DNA of 32,038 nucleotides from Gemmatimonadota bacterium (GCA_028873825.1 JAPPNM010000115.1:1-32038), one strand, 5' to 3'. Shown: positions 7,242 to 16,173, counted from the first letter of the stretch. Made by a program: numbers and translations. Notes: generated by a model not told the origin, from the letters alone.

Positions 7242-8473
7242 AGCAACCCCGCCACCCCCGCCGCCGCCCTCTCCGCGCCGCCGCGATTGCGCTCCAGCGC
7301 TCCCCGCCCCCCCGCCGCCACCGCCAGCGCGGCACCCGGGTCTTCAAGCCACCCAGCGATCACGGCCATCGGGTCCTCGCTCACCACCAGTCCCCCCGCG
7401 GCCACCAGCTCGGCCACCACGCCCGCGAAGTTCTCGTGGTGCGGCCCGATCACCGCCGGCTTGCCCAGGGCGACCGCTTCCAGCGGGTTGGAGCCGCCCA
7501 TGGGGAGCAGGCTGCGCCCGACGAACACGGCGTCGGCGAGCAGGTAGGCGGCCGGCAGCTCGCCGATCGTGTCGAGCAGGAACACTCTCCCGCCGTCCCT
7601 CCCTCCCGTCCCCCCGCCCCCGCTCCGGCGCGGCATTCCCGGCACCAGTCGCGCCACCTCGTCCCAGCGCTCCGGACTGCGCGGCGCCAACAGCAGCTGG
7701 CATCCCTCGGGCAACCCTCGCAGCAGCACCTCCTCCTCCCCCGGCCCCGTCGACCCGGCCACGACGAACGGCCTGCCGCGGTCGATTCCCAGGGCCGCGG
7801 CCAGCGCCTCCGCCTCCTTGGCGTCGGGCACCTTCAGCGCGGCGTCCCACTTGAGACTACCGCCCGCGACGACGCGGCCGGCCGGTACGCCCAGCGCCAG
7901 GAACCTGTCCCGGTACGCCGCCGTCTGCGCGCTCACCCAGGCCAGTCGCCCGAACATCCGCCGCGCCAGCGGCCGCCACCGGCGGTACCCCCTGTAGCTG
8001 CGCGCCGACAGCCGGCCGTTCACCACGCACACCGGTATTCGCCGGCGCGCGCACTCGGCCAGAAAGGACGGCCACAGCTCCAGCTCGGCCAGCACCACCA
8101 TCTCCGGCCGGACCCCGTCCAGGAAACGGGCCGCCATCCAGGTGAAATCCAGGGGGAAGCGCACCACTTCGCGGCGTCCCGCGTGGATTCGGCGCGCCCG
8201 CTCGAACCCGGTCGCCGTGCTCGCGCTCACCACCACGTCGGGCGCGGGCGGGGAGGCCTCCAGCGCTTCGACGAAGGGCTCCAGCGCGTGCGTCTCGCCG
8301 ACGCTAACGCCGTGTACGAGAATTCTGGGCCCGGGACGGCGCCGCCTCAACGCGCCCACACTGCCGGTGCGGCCGCGCACTTCGGCGTTCCAGCCTCCGG
8401 TGCGCAGGCGCTTCCTCGCGGCGTAGACGACCAGGCCCAGGGCGAGAGCTAGGTCGCGGAAAAGTCCGGTCAT
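7238..8473 (-). CDS. waaA: 3-deoxy-D-manno-octulosonic acid (Kdo) transferase
   Basis: This 411-residue inner-membrane-associated GT30 enzyme transfers Kdo from CMP-Kdo to lipid A precursor, starting the LPS inner core. The N-terminus has a short hydrophobic anchor (about residues 4-18). The family motif VHGVSVGE ends in the presumed catalytic base Glu60. The C-terminal domain shows VVAGSTGPGEE (donor-binding region) and PMGGSNPLEAVALGKPAVIGP followed by HHENF, the WaaA signature. The usual GGHNPLE has Ser in place of His here. The length is normal. It is divergent from the glycosyltransferase chain starting at 8616, with about 140 bp between for promoters. Downstream it was coupled to the now broken yheT. 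Its presence implies an LPS-bearing outer membrane. Confidence 0.93.
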   Translation of the reverse strand: MTGLFRDLALALGLVVYAARKRLRTGGWNAEVRGRTGSVGALRRRRPGPRILVHGVSVGETHALEPFVEALEASPPAPDVVVSASTATGFERARRIHAGRREVVRFPLDFTWMAARFLDGVRPEMVVLAELELWPSFLAECARRRIPVCVVNGRLSARSYRGYRRWRPLARRMFGRLAWVSAQTAAYRDRFLALGVPAGRVVAGGSLKWDAALKVPDAKEAEALAAALGIDRGRPFVVAGSTGPGEEEVLLRGLPEGCQLLLAPRSPERWDEVARLVPGMPRRSGGGGTGGRDGGRVFLLDTIGELPAAYLLADAVFVGRSLLPMGGSNPLEAVALGKPAVIGPHHENFAGVVAELVAAGGLVVSEDPMAVIAGWLEDPGAALAVAAGGRGALERNRGGAERAAAGVAGLL

Positions 8474-8615
8474 GGGCGGGGGGGCGCCGTGCGTGCGATT
8501 CCGGGTCGGATGCGGGAGTTGTGAGGGGGCCGGGCAACAATAACCTTCAAGTCATGATTTCTCGCAACGACCGCAAGGCCCCGGCCCGCGCCGGTCCCCC
8601 CGCGGCCGGGCCTTC

Positions 8616-9680
8616 GTGATTCCCCGCGACGTCGGGAAGATCCTGGTGGTGCGCCTGTCGGCGCGCGGGGACGTGGTCTTCGCGTCGCCCTTGGCGGGGG
8701 CCCTGCGGCGGCGGTACCCGGACGCCCACATCGCGTGGGTCGCCGAAGAGCGCGCGGCCGACGTGATTCGCCACAACCCGCACCTGGACGAGGTGATCGT
8801 CTGGGAGCGCGCGGCGTGGGAGCGGATGCTGCGAGGCGGCCGCCTGGGCGCGCTCTGCGGCGCGGCGGTGGACTTTTTCGCCGGACTGCGCGACCGCCGC
8901 TTCGACGTGGCGATCGATGCGCAGGGGCTGCTCCGCAGCGGGTTGCTGGCCTTTCTGTCCGGTGCCCCGGTGCGGATCGGGCTGGAGTCGCAGGAGGGGT
9001 CGCGCCTGCTGATGACCCGGGTCGTCGAACCTGGCGGCGACCCGCGCCGGTTTGCCTCCGACAACGTCCATCTGGCCGAGATGCTGGGGCTCGACACCGG
9101 TTCCTTCGCGCCGGAGATTCCGAGGAGCGCGGCCGAGCTGGCGATGGTCGACCGGGTCGTGAGCGAGGGAGGGCTGGGGGCGGGATTCGTCGCGGCATGT
9201 CCCTTCACGACCAGCTTCCACAAGCACTGGTTCGAGGACCGCTGGGCCGCGCTGATCCAGCGAATCCGCGAGCGCACCGGGCTGGGCGTGGTGCTGCTCG
9301 GCGGGCCCGCCGACCGAATCGCCGCGGACCGGATCCTGGAGCATGCGGCCGAACTGCCGGCGGCGGACGCGCCGCTTGTGGACCTGGTGGGGGCGACGAC
9401 GCTGGGCGAGGCGTCGGCGATGGTCTCCCGTTGCAGCGTCCTGGTCGGCGTGGACACCGGCCTCAGCCACATGGCGCACGCCTACGGCCGGCCCGCGGTG
9501 CTGATCTTCGGCTCCCACACGCCGTATTTGGTTCCGCCCGACCCGGGTGTCGCGATCCTGCATTCCGGGCGTCCCTGCTCTCCGTGCCGGGGCAAGCTGG
9601 TGTGCGACGGCCGCATCGACTGCATGGACGACGTCGCCGTCGCACAGGTTCTCGCCGCGGTCGAGGCGCGGGTCGCGTGA
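8616..9680 (+). CDS. Glycosyltransferase family 9 (heptosyltransferase-like)
   Basis: This 354-residue cytoplasmic enzyme is of the ADP-heptose:LPS heptosyltransferase family (GT9). It begins KILVVRLSARGDVVFASPL, the GT9 N-terminal signature (R-x-S-x-x-G-D). The donor-binding domain has ACPFTTSFHKHWFEDRWAAL, VVLLGGPADR and VGVDTGLSHMAHAYGRP. A cysteine-rich end (CSPCRGKLVCDGRIDCM) is common in GT9 proteins. I chose GTG at 8616 because the frame opens there with the conserved strand a few residues later; an upstream ATG at 8554 is out of frame. It heads a rightward chain with overlapping stop/start (GTGA at 9677-9680). The acceptor sugar cannot be told from sequence, but proximity to waaA points to LPS core assembly. 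Confidence 0.9.
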   Translation: MIPRDVGKILVVRLSARGDVVFASPLAGALRRRYPDAHIAWVAEERAADVIRHNPHLDEVIVWERAAWERMLRGGRLGALCGAAVDFFAGLRDRRFDVAIDAQGLLRSGLLAFLSGAPVRIGLESQEGSRLLMTRVVEPGGDPRRFASDNVHLAEMLGLDTGSFAPEIPRSAAELAMVDRVVSEGGLGAGFVAACPFTTSFHKHWFEDRWAALIQRIRERTGLGVVLLGGPADRIAADRILEHAAELPAADAPLVDLVGATTLGEASAMVSRCSVLVGVDTGLSHMAHAYGRPAVLIFGSHTPYLVPPDPGVAILHSGRPCSPCRGKLVCDGRIDCMDDVAVAQVLAAVEARVA

Positions 9681-10780
9681 GCGTCATCCACCTCGAGACC
9701 AGCCGGCACCTCTACGGCGGTGCGCTGCAGGTCCTGTACCTCGCCCAGGGATTGCAGGCGCGGGGAGTTCAGTCGGTGGTCCTGGTCCCCAGGGGGTCGG
9801 AGGTGGCTCGCGCGGCGCGGAAGCGGTGGCTGCGCGTCGAGGAGTTTCCGTATCGCGGAGAAGGGGACCCGCTGGCGCTGCCGCGGCTGGCCTGGCGCTT
9901 CAGCCGGGCCGACGTCGAGCTCGTCCATCTCCATTCGCGACGCGGCGCGGACACCTTCGGGGCCGTTGCCGCCTATCTGGCGCGCGCGCCGACGGTCCTG
10001 ACCCGCCGCGTGGAAAGCCGGGAGGCCGGATGGATCGCGGGGGCGAAGTACGGACTCTGCCGGCGGGTGGTCGCGGTCTCGGCCGCGGTGCGCGACGTCC
10101 TCGTCGAGCAGGGCGTCCCCGGAGAGAAGATCTCGCTGGTCCCTTCGGCGGTGGACGCACCGGACTGGCAGGACCCGCGCAGCGTTGCCGAGCGCGACCG
10201 GGAGTTCGGCCTCCGGACGGGAGTGCCGTCGGGGGCGATGGTCGCGCAACTGATCTCAGTCAAGGGCCATTGGGTGTTGATCGACGCGCTGGCCATCCTC
10301 AAGCGCCGGGGGATCGCGCCCAACGTCGTGTTCTTCGGCCGGGGCCGGCTTGAAAGGAACGTGATGGCGCTCGCGGAGGCCGCCGGCGTGACCGAACAGG
10401 TCCGCTTCGCGGGTTTCCGGAACGATCTGCACCGGTGGCTCGGGAGCTTCGACTTCTGTGTCCATCCGTCGTTTCGCGAAGCTCTGGGCGTGGCGGTGCT
10501 GCAGGCCGGCGCGGCCGGGATTCCGGTGGTCGGCGCACGCGTAGGCGGCATCCCCGAGGTCGTCGAGAACGGCACGACGGGTCTCCTCTTTCCGCCCGGC
10601 GACGCGGGAGCGCTCGCCACGGCGGTGGCCAAGATCGTGAACGACCCCGAAGCGGCCCGCGCCATGGGAGCGCGCGCCCGCGGCCGGATCGAGACGCTGT
10701 TCTCCATCGGCGCCATGGTGGAGGGGAACCTGGACGTCTATCGCGAGGTGGTGCACGGGCGGCGCGAAGGATCCGGCTGA
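9677..10780 (+). CDS. Glycosyltransferase family 4 (LPS/core type)
   Basis: This is a 367-residue GT-B fold retaining glycosyltransferase. The N-terminal acceptor domain starts with HLETSRHLYGGALQVLYLAQ, and VHLHSRRGADTFG and VVAVSAAVRDVLVEQG are typical GT4 features. The C-terminal domain has VAQLISVKGHWVLIDAL, FFGRGRLE and FREALGVAVLQAGAAGIPVV. The normal EX7E motif reads E268...Q276, so the second acidic residue is Gln. The start is GTG, overlapping the stop of the GT9 gene. The stop is followed 2 bp later by the next glycosyltransferase start. Context suggests it adds a sugar to LPS core or a related surface glycan, but the substrate is unknown. Confidence 0.88.
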   Translation: MSVIHLETSRHLYGGALQVLYLAQGLQARGVQSVVLVPRGSEVARAARKRWLRVEEFPYRGEGDPLALPRLAWRFSRADVELVHLHSRRGADTFGAVAAYLARAPTVLTRRVESREAGWIAGAKYGLCRRVVAVSAAVRDVLVEQGVPGEKISLVPSAVDAPDWQDPRSVAERDREFGLRTGVPSGAMVAQLISVKGHWVLIDALAILKRRGIAPNVVFFGRGRLERNVMALAEAAGVTEQVRFAGFRNDLHRWLGSFDFCVHPSFREALGVAVLQAGAAGIPVVGARVGGIPEVVENGTTGLLFPPGDAGALATAVAKIVNDPEAARAMGARARGRIETLFSIGAMVEGNLDVYREVVHGRREGSG

Positions 10781-10782
10781 CC

Positions 10783-11667
10783 GTGCGGCTCTCCGTCATA
10801 GTCAGCACCTACCAGGCCCCGGAACGGCTCGAGAAGGTCCTGTGGGGATACCTGGCCCAGAGTCGCCGCGACTTCGAGCTGGTGGTCGCGGACGACGGGT
10901 CGACGGAGGAGACCGCGCGCCTGCTGGCCCGCTACGGGGACGAGGGTCTCCCGATTCGCCACGTATGGCAGAAGGACGACGGCTTCCGCAAGTGCCGCAT
11001 CCTCAACAAGGCGATCGTGGCCGCCTCGGGGGAGTACCTGGTGTTCTCGGACGGGGACCTGATTCCCCGGGGCGATTTCCTGGCCGCGCACGCGACGCAT
11101 GCCCGGCGGGGCCGGTTCCTCTCCGGAGGCTGCGTCAGGCTGCCGCCCGAAGTGAGCCGCGCGGTCACCCGGGACGACGTCGAGACCGGGCGGGCCTTCT
11201 CGGTGCGGTGGATCCGGGCGCGGGGCGGGCGGGCGTCCCGGGGCTGGACCAAGCTCGCGGTGCCGGACTTCGCCGCCGCGGCCGCCGACCTGCTGACCAC
11301 CACGCGACCCACGTGGAACGGCGGCAACGCCTCGGGCTGGCGCGACGACATCGTGGCCGCGAACGGCTTCGACGAGCGCATGGGCTACGGCGGGCAGGAC
11401 CGCGAGTTCGGGAGACGGCTGGAGAACGCGGGAGTGCGCGGCTACGGCATTCGCTACCGCGCCCACTGCGTGCACCTCGATCACGACCGAGGCTACGCCG
11501 ACCTCCGGACAATTCGCCGGAACAAGGCCATACGGAGACACACCCGGTCGCGGCGCGTCACCCGCACGCCCTTCGGGATCGAGAAGCGCGACGCGGCCCC
11601 GGACCCCCCGCCGACCCCGCTCCGCGGGGGCCGGTCCGGTCAGGGCGGGCGAGTCCGCCGTCCGTGA
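10783..11667 (+). CDS. Glycosyltransferase family 2 with galactosyltransferase-like C-terminus
   Basis: This is a 294-residue GT-A fold enzyme. The N-terminus is LSVIVSTYQAPERLEKVLWG, with the nucleotide-binding DDG at residues 37-39 and the metal-binding DGD (DXD) at 90-92. The C-terminal half has WNGGNASGW and GYGGQDREFGRRLENAG, the pattern of the GT27/GT7-C-like domain found fused to GT2 in LPS glycosyltransferases. The last 30 or so residues are Pro/Arg/Gly-rich and probably disordered. I chose the GTG at 10783, 2 bp after the previous stop, with GAAGG upstream; the open frame extends further back but lies inside the GT4 gene. Its end overlaps the next start (GTGA at 11664-11667). Confidence 0.88.
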   Translation: MRLSVIVSTYQAPERLEKVLWGYLAQSRRDFELVVADDGSTEETARLLARYGDEGLPIRHVWQKDDGFRKCRILNKAIVAASGEYLVFSDGDLIPRGDFLAAHATHARRGRFLSGGCVRLPPEVSRAVTRDDVETGRAFSVRWIRARGGRASRGWTKLAVPDFAAAAADLLTTTRPTWNGGNASGWRDDIVAANGFDERMGYGGQDREFGRRLENAGVRGYGIRYRAHCVHLDHDRGYADLRTIRRNKAIRRHTRSRRVTRTPFGIEKRDAAPDPPPTPLRGGRSGQGGRVRRP

Positions 11668-12833
11668 ACCCGCTGCACGCCTTCCGCGCCGAGTTCCCGG
11701 TCTCGCGCACCCACGTCTTCCTCGACCACGCGGGCGTGTCGCCCACGCCGACAAGGGCGGTCGAGGCCGTTCGCGCCTTCATGAGCTCCGCCGCGCGGGC
11801 GGGACGGCCCGCTTTCGACGACTGGGAGGCGCTGGCCGCCGGGTGCCGCGAGCGCTTCGCCCGCCTGATCGGGTGCGAGGCCCGCGAGGTGGCCTTCGTG
11901 CGCAACACCTCGCACGGCCTGTCGCTGCTGGCCGCGGGGCTGGACTGGCGCCCCGGCGACCGGGTGGCCGTGGCGTCGTCGGTCGAATACCCCTCGAACG
12001 TCTACCCCTGGATGGATCTGGAGCGGCGGGGGGTGGCGGCGCTCGACCGGATCCCCGCGGACGACGCCGGGACCGTCACGGTCGAGGCCGCCGCGCGGGC
12101 CCTGCGGCCGGCCACGCGCGTGCTGGCGGTCAGCTCGGCCCAGTACGCCACCGGCGCGGTCACCGACCTGAACGGTCTCGGTCGTCTCTGCCGGGAGCGC
12201 GGCGTTCTGCTCTGCGTGGACGGCATCCAGACGGTCGGCGCGCTCCCGCTGGACGTGAAGGCGGCGGGGATCCACGTGCTCTCCGCCGACAGCCACAAGT
12301 GGATGCTCGGGGCGATGGGCATCGGCGCGGTCTTCGTGGACCGCTCGGTCGTCGAGCGCATTCGCCCGCCGCTTCTCGGCTGGCGGAGCACGACGGACAA
12401 CTTCAACTTCGACCGGGTCCACTTCGAGCTGCCGCGCGACGCGGGCCGCTTCGAGGAAGGGAGTCTGGCCTACCCGCTCATCGCCGGGTTCTCCGCCGCG
12501 CTGGACCTGCTCGCGGAAGCGGGGGCGGAGAGGATCGCGGCGCACGTGCGCGCCCTGGTGGCCGACCTGGCCGTCCGGCTCGAACGCCTGGGGTGCGAGA
12601 CGGCTCCCGGGCCGGAGCACCGGCGCCACGTCCTCGCCTTCAGCCATCCCGAGGTGGCCGGCGAGGTCCTGGAGGAAGAGCTTGCCGCGGCAGGAGCGGT
12701 CGTGTCGCTCAGGAGGGGACGCATCCGCGTCTCCCCGCACCTCTACAACACATTCGCGGAAATGGAAATGGTGGCGGATGCGGTGCGCGCGCTCCGTCGG
12801 ACCTCTGCCAACAACCCAGGAGGCACAGCATGA
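11664..12833 (+). CDS. Class-V aminotransferase-fold PLP enzyme (desulfurase-like, without catalytic Cys)
   Basis: This 389-residue PLP-dependent enzyme has fold-type I class-V features: NTSHGLSLLA (phosphate-binding region), VDGIQTVGALPLDV with PLP-contacting Asp186, and SADSHKWMLGAMG with the Schiff-base Lys212. The end VSLRRGRIRVSPHLYNT matches the cysteine-desulfurase/isopenicillin-N-epimerase-like group. The SufS-type active-site cysteine loop is absent, so a true cysteine desulfurase role is unlikely. The reaction is unknown; epimerase, lyase or aminotransferase chemistry is possible. The start GTG overlaps the GT2 stop, and the stop overlaps the start of the metalloprotease gene (ATGA at 12830-12833), so it is translated within the same chain. 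No substrate link to the neighbours is evident. Confidence 0.87.
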   Translation: MNPLHAFRAEFPVSRTHVFLDHAGVSPTPTRAVEAVRAFMSSAARAGRPAFDDWEALAAGCRERFARLIGCEAREVAFVRNTSHGLSLLAAGLDWRPGDRVAVASSVEYPSNVYPWMDLERRGVAALDRIPADDAGTVTVEAAARALRPATRVLAVSSAQYATGAVTDLNGLGRLCRERGVLLCVDGIQTVGALPLDVKAAGIHVLSADSHKWMLGAMGIGAVFVDRSVVERIRPPLLGWRSTTDNFNFDRVHFELPRDAGRFEEGSLAYPLIAGFSAALDLLAEAGAERIAAHVRALVADLAVRLERLGCETAPGPEHRRHVLAFSHPEVAGEVLEEELAAAGAVVSLRRGRIRVSPHLYNTFAEMEMVADAVRALRRTSANNPGGTA

Positions 12834-15502
12834 ACCGCTCTAGGATTCGCCGCATGGCCCCCGCCTCGGCGCACCGCTTTGCCGGCCCGGCGCCTCGCCG
12901 CTCGGGCGGCCTTGTCCACGGAACGCTGGCCGCCGCGCTCGCCCTGTCCTGCGCGTCCGGCGCCCTGGGCGCCCAGCGGCCGCAGGAGGAGGGCGCCCCT
13001 CCGGCGATCGAGGAGAAGACCGCCTCGATGGAACGGATGGACGGCTTCTTTCCCCTCTACTGGGAAGAGTCCGCCGGCAGGATCTGGCTCGAGATCGGAC
13101 TGTGGGACACCGACGTGCTCCACGCTGCGGGGATCGGGGCGGGTTTGGGCTCGAACGACATCGGCATCGACCGGGGGCAGCAGGCCGGATCGCGCGTGGT
13201 GCGCTTCCACCGTGTGGGCCCGAAGGTGCTTATGATTCAGCCCAACTACCGCTTCCGCGCGTCGAGCGACAACCCGGCCGAGCGCAAGGCCGTGGAGGAC
13301 GCCTTCGCGCGATCTACGCTGTGGGGCTTCACGGTGGGGGCCGAAACGGGAGACCGGGTGCTGGTGGACTTCACCCCGTTCCTCCTGCACGACATCGCCG
13401 GCTTCGCGGGACGGCTGCGTCCCGGCGCCTATGGGCTGGACGAGAGCCGCAGCGCGGTGTACATGCCGATGGTGATGAACTTTCCGGAGAACACCGAAAT
13501 GGAGGCGTCGCTGACCTTCGTGCGGCAGACCGGCGACGGGAGCCGGGGGCCGGGCGGCGGCCGGGGCGCCTTCGAGGGGGTCGGCGACGTGGCGGCCTCG
13601 GGCGCGGCGGCGACCGTCCGCGTGCACCACTCCCTCGTCAAGCTCCCGGAGCTGGGCGAATACGCGCCGCGCGCTCACAACTCGCGGGCCGGATACGGGG
13701 GGATGTTCTACCGGGACTACTCGGCCCCCCTGGGCGAACCGACGACGCGGCGCTTCATCCGCCGCCACCGCCTGGAGAAGAGGGATCCGGACGCCGCGAT
13801 GAGCGAGCCGGTCGAACCGATCGTCTACTACCTCGACCCCGGCACTCCGGAACCCGTGCGCTCCGCCCTGCTCGACGGCGCCCGCTGGTGGAACCGGGCC
13901 TTCGAGGCGGCGGGCTTCGTTGACGCCTTCCGGGTGGAGCTGCGCCCCGAGGGGGTGAGCAGCCACGATGTCCGCTACAACGTCATCAACTGGGTTCACC
14001 GCTCGACGCGGGGCTGGAGCACCGGCGGCTCGATCACCGATCCCCGCACCGGCGAGATCCTCAAGGGCACGGTCACGCTCGGCTCCCTGCGGGTGCGGCA
14101 GGACTACCTCATCGCGGAGGGTCTGCTGGCGCCCTACGAGAACGGCGACGAAGCGCCGGAGGACATCGCGGAGTGGGCGCTGGCGCGCATCCGCCAGCTC
14201 TCGGCGCACGAAGTGGGTCACACGCTGGGGCTCTCGCACAACTACTACGCCAGCGACCTGGGCCGCATTTCGGTTCTCGACTACCCGCACCCGCTGATCA
14301 CCCACGACGGGGATCGCTTCGACTACTCCGAGGTCTACGACGCGGAGATCGGCGAGTGGGACAAGGTCGCGATCCGCTACGGCTATTCGCAGTTTCCTCC
14401 CGGCGCAGACGAGGCGGCCGAGCTGGAGCGAATCCTCGACGAGGCGTGGGAGGACGACATCCGCTTCCTCACCAACCAGGACGTCGCGGCGCACGCGCGG
14501 GCCGACCAGTGGTCGAACGGGACGGACGCGGGCGCCGAGCTGGGCCGCATGCTCGACGTCCGCCGCGCCGCCCTCGAGCGTTTCGGCGAGAGGGCGATCC
14601 GCGCGGGGCGGCCGATGGCGCAGATGGAGGAGGTACTGGTGCCGCTCTACCTCCACCACCGCTACCAGGTCACGTCCGCCGCGTCGGTGCTGGGGGGGCT
14701 GCACTACACCTACGCCAGACGGGGGGACGGGCTCGACCCGGTCCGGCCCGCGTCCGCCGCCGAGCAGCGGCGCGCGCTGGAAGCGCTGGTTCGCGCCCTG
14801 CTGCCCGCCGAGCTGACCGTCCCCGAATCCGTACTGGACGACCTGCCGCCCCGTCCCTCCGGCTACGGCCGCACCCGAGAGCTCCTCCCGCGCTACACCG
14901 GCCCCATGTTCGACGCGATCTCGCCGGCGGTGGTGGCCGCGGCCCACGTGGTGGGGGAGGTGTTGAACGGGAGCCGCGCGGCGCGGCTGCTGGAGCAGCA
15001 CATGCTCGATCCGTCGCTGCCCGGGCTGGACGAAGTGATCGAGGCGCTGCGGGCGGTGGGCGAACCTAACGCGGGGGACTCCCCCTACGAAGCGGAGGTG
15101 CGGCGCGCGGTCGGGAGGGTGATTGCGGACGGTCTGATGGGCCTCGCAGGCGGCGCCTCGATGCCGCAGGTGCGGGCGGTCGCGGCGCGCCATCTCGGCC
15201 TGGTGAAGTCGGGGGCGCGGAACCGCACCGGTCTCGACGACGCGGCCGCCGCCCATTTCGCCCTCCTGGCCCGCGACATCCAGCGCTTCGAGGACCGTCC
15301 GTTCGACGCCCGGTCCGCCGCCCCGGCGCCGCGGGCGCCTCCGGGGGCGCCGATCGGGTCGGCGGGCGCGGATTGGCCCGGGGCGCGGACCCATCCGGCC
15401 GCCGGCCTGCTCCGAGGGGCGGGGCTCGTCGTCGTTGCCGGTGCCGGGGTCCCCGCGTGGCTGGGCGCGCTGGCGCCGGCGTGCGCCGAGGAAGGGTGGT
15501 GA
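12830..15502 (+). CDS. Secreted zinc metalloprotease (DUF5117/DUF4953 type)
   Basis: This 890-residue protein is probably exported. A basic N-terminus is followed by a hydrophobic segment ending ASGALGAQ (cleavage near residue 46). Next comes a DUF5117-like domain (GFFPLYWEESAGRIWLEI ... VRFHRVGPKVLMIQPNYRFRA), then a catalytic domain with SAHEVGHTLGLSHN, where His460, Glu461, His464 and His470 form a metzincin-like HExxHxxGxxH zinc site. The C-terminal DUF4953-like region runs to about residue 825 and ends in PPGAPIGSAGADW. About 35 further residues (Gly/Ala-rich and hydrophobic) look like an extension past the usual family end. Ribosome site CAGGAGG precedes the ATG, which overlaps the upstream stop. 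The physiological substrate is unknown; such enzymes are common in Gemmatimonadota and Bacteroidota and probably degrade peptides outside the cytoplasm. Confidence 0.9.
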   Translation: MNRSRIRRMAPASAHRFAGPAPRRSGGLVHGTLAAALALSCASGALGAQRPQEEGAPPAIEEKTASMERMDGFFPLYWEESAGRIWLEIGLWDTDVLHAAGIGAGLGSNDIGIDRGQQAGSRVVRFHRVGPKVLMIQPNYRFRASSDNPAERKAVEDAFARSTLWGFTVGAETGDRVLVDFTPFLLHDIAGFAGRLRPGAYGLDESRSAVYMPMVMNFPENTEMEASLTFVRQTGDGSRGPGGGRGAFEGVGDVAASGAAATVRVHHSLVKLPELGEYAPRAHNSRAGYGGMFYRDYSAPLGEPTTRRFIRRHRLEKRDPDAAMSEPVEPIVYYLDPGTPEPVRSALLDGARWWNRAFEAAGFVDAFRVELRPEGVSSHDVRYNVINWVHRSTRGWSTGGSITDPRTGEILKGTVTLGSLRVRQDYLIAEGLLAPYENGDEAPEDIAEWALARIRQLSAHEVGHTLGLSHNYYASDLGRISVLDYPHPLITHDGDRFDYSEVYDAEIGEWDKVAIRYGYSQFPPGADEAAELERILDEAWEDDIRFLTNQDVAAHARADQWSNGTDAGAELGRMLDVRRAALERFGERAIRAGRPMAQMEEVLVPLYLHHRYQVTSAASVLGGLHYTYARRGDGLDPVRPASAAEQRRALEALVRALLPAELTVPESVLDDLPPRPSGYGRTRELLPRYTGPMFDAISPAVVAAAHVVGEVLNGSRAARLLEQHMLDPSLPGLDEVIEALRAVGEPNAGDSPYEAEVRRAVGRVIADGLMGLAGGASMPQVRAVAARHLGLVKSGARNRTGLDDAAAAHFALLARDIQRFEDRPFDARSAAPAPRAPPGAPIGSAGADWPGARTHPAAGLLRGAGLVVVAGAGVPAWLGALAPACAEEGW

Positions 15503-15832
15503 CGGGCCGCATCCCCGCGCCGCGACCGTTGCGCCTCCCTGATCCGGCGCCGCGGCGCTCGCCGATCGGTGGCGGGGGACCCGGTGCCGGCGGCGGGCGA
15601 CGTTCCCGGCGGCTCGGCCTGCTCTTCATTCGGGCTGCCGGCATCTTCCATTTCCGCGCATTTTCCTACACATTCCTGCACACATTCCCGGGACGCCGGA
15701 GGGTCGGGGCCGGCACGAACGGGGGAATCGAGAGAAGCACGCCGACAGGCCGCGGCGTGCTCGGCGCTCGCGGCGCTCACCAGTCCCGGCCGGGGGCCGG
15801 ATCCGGGGCACCACCCAACAAGGAGCAGTTGC
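15503..15832. other. 330-bp upstream region of the HU gene
   Basis: No supported gene. An open frame runs through from the preceding gene's shadow, but it is low-complexity Arg/Gly. The first half is very GC-rich. A more AT-rich segment near 15645-15690 carries the ACACATTCC direct repeats and is the likely promoter area of the HU gene, although I cannot assign a clean -35/-10 pair. Confidence 0.5.
15668..15688. repeat. Direct repeat ACACATTCC, two copies 12 bp apart
   Basis: ACACATTCC is at 15668-15676 and again at 15680-15688, about 145 bp before the HU start codon. The unit resembles the ACACGTTC units at 19663-19681 before a different operon, differing by a T for G transition. It may be a binding site for the same or a related regulator. 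Confidence 0.5.
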
Positions 15833-16117
15833 ATGAACAAATCCGATATGACCAGGAAACTCGCGGCCAGGGCCGGCTTGACCCAGGCCCGCTCGGCGGA
15901 TGTGCTGGAGAAGATCTTCGATCCGGTGCATGGCGTGATTGCCGACGAACTCGACGCGGGCGGAAAGGTTGCCATCGGAGGCTTCGGAACCTTCGAAGCG
16001 CGCGAGCGGGCGGCGCGGGCCGGCCGCAATCCCCGCACGGGGGAGGCGATCATGATCGCCGCGAAGAGATATCCCGCCTTCAAGGCCGCCAAGAGCCTCA
16101 AGGACCGCGTTTCCTAG
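15833..16117 (+). CDS. HU/IHF-family DNA-binding protein
   Basis: This 94-residue nucleoid protein bends and compacts DNA as a dimer. Residues 1-45 form the helical dimerisation part (MNKSDMTRKLAARAGLTQ), and the family signature GGKVAIGGFGTFEARERAAR spans about residues 43-62. The DNA-contacting arm contains the conserved GRNPRTGEAI. The C-terminus AFKAAKSLKDRVS is standard. The length is typical (90-100). Ribosome site AAGGAG lies about 8 bases before the ATG. The gene ends in TAG, showing that TAG is a normal stop in this genome. It stands alone behind a repeat-bearing upstream region and is followed by a small membrane-protein gene. Confidence 0.95.
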   Translation: MNKSDMTRKLAARAGLTQARSADVLEKIFDPVHGVIADELDAGGKVAIGGFGTFEARERAARAGRNPRTGEAIMIAAKRYPAFKAAKSLKDRVS

Positions 16118-16173
16118 CAGTCCGTCCCGCCGCCGGGGCCGTTCCCGCCCAGGGGGTGGAGTTTCGCGGAGAC

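Noticed and set aside
12743-15394. 883-residue open frame on the minus strand
   Set aside because: It lies fully opposite the metalloprotease gene, has Arg/Val/His-rich composition and no recognisable motif. It is an antisense shadow typical of high-GC codon use.
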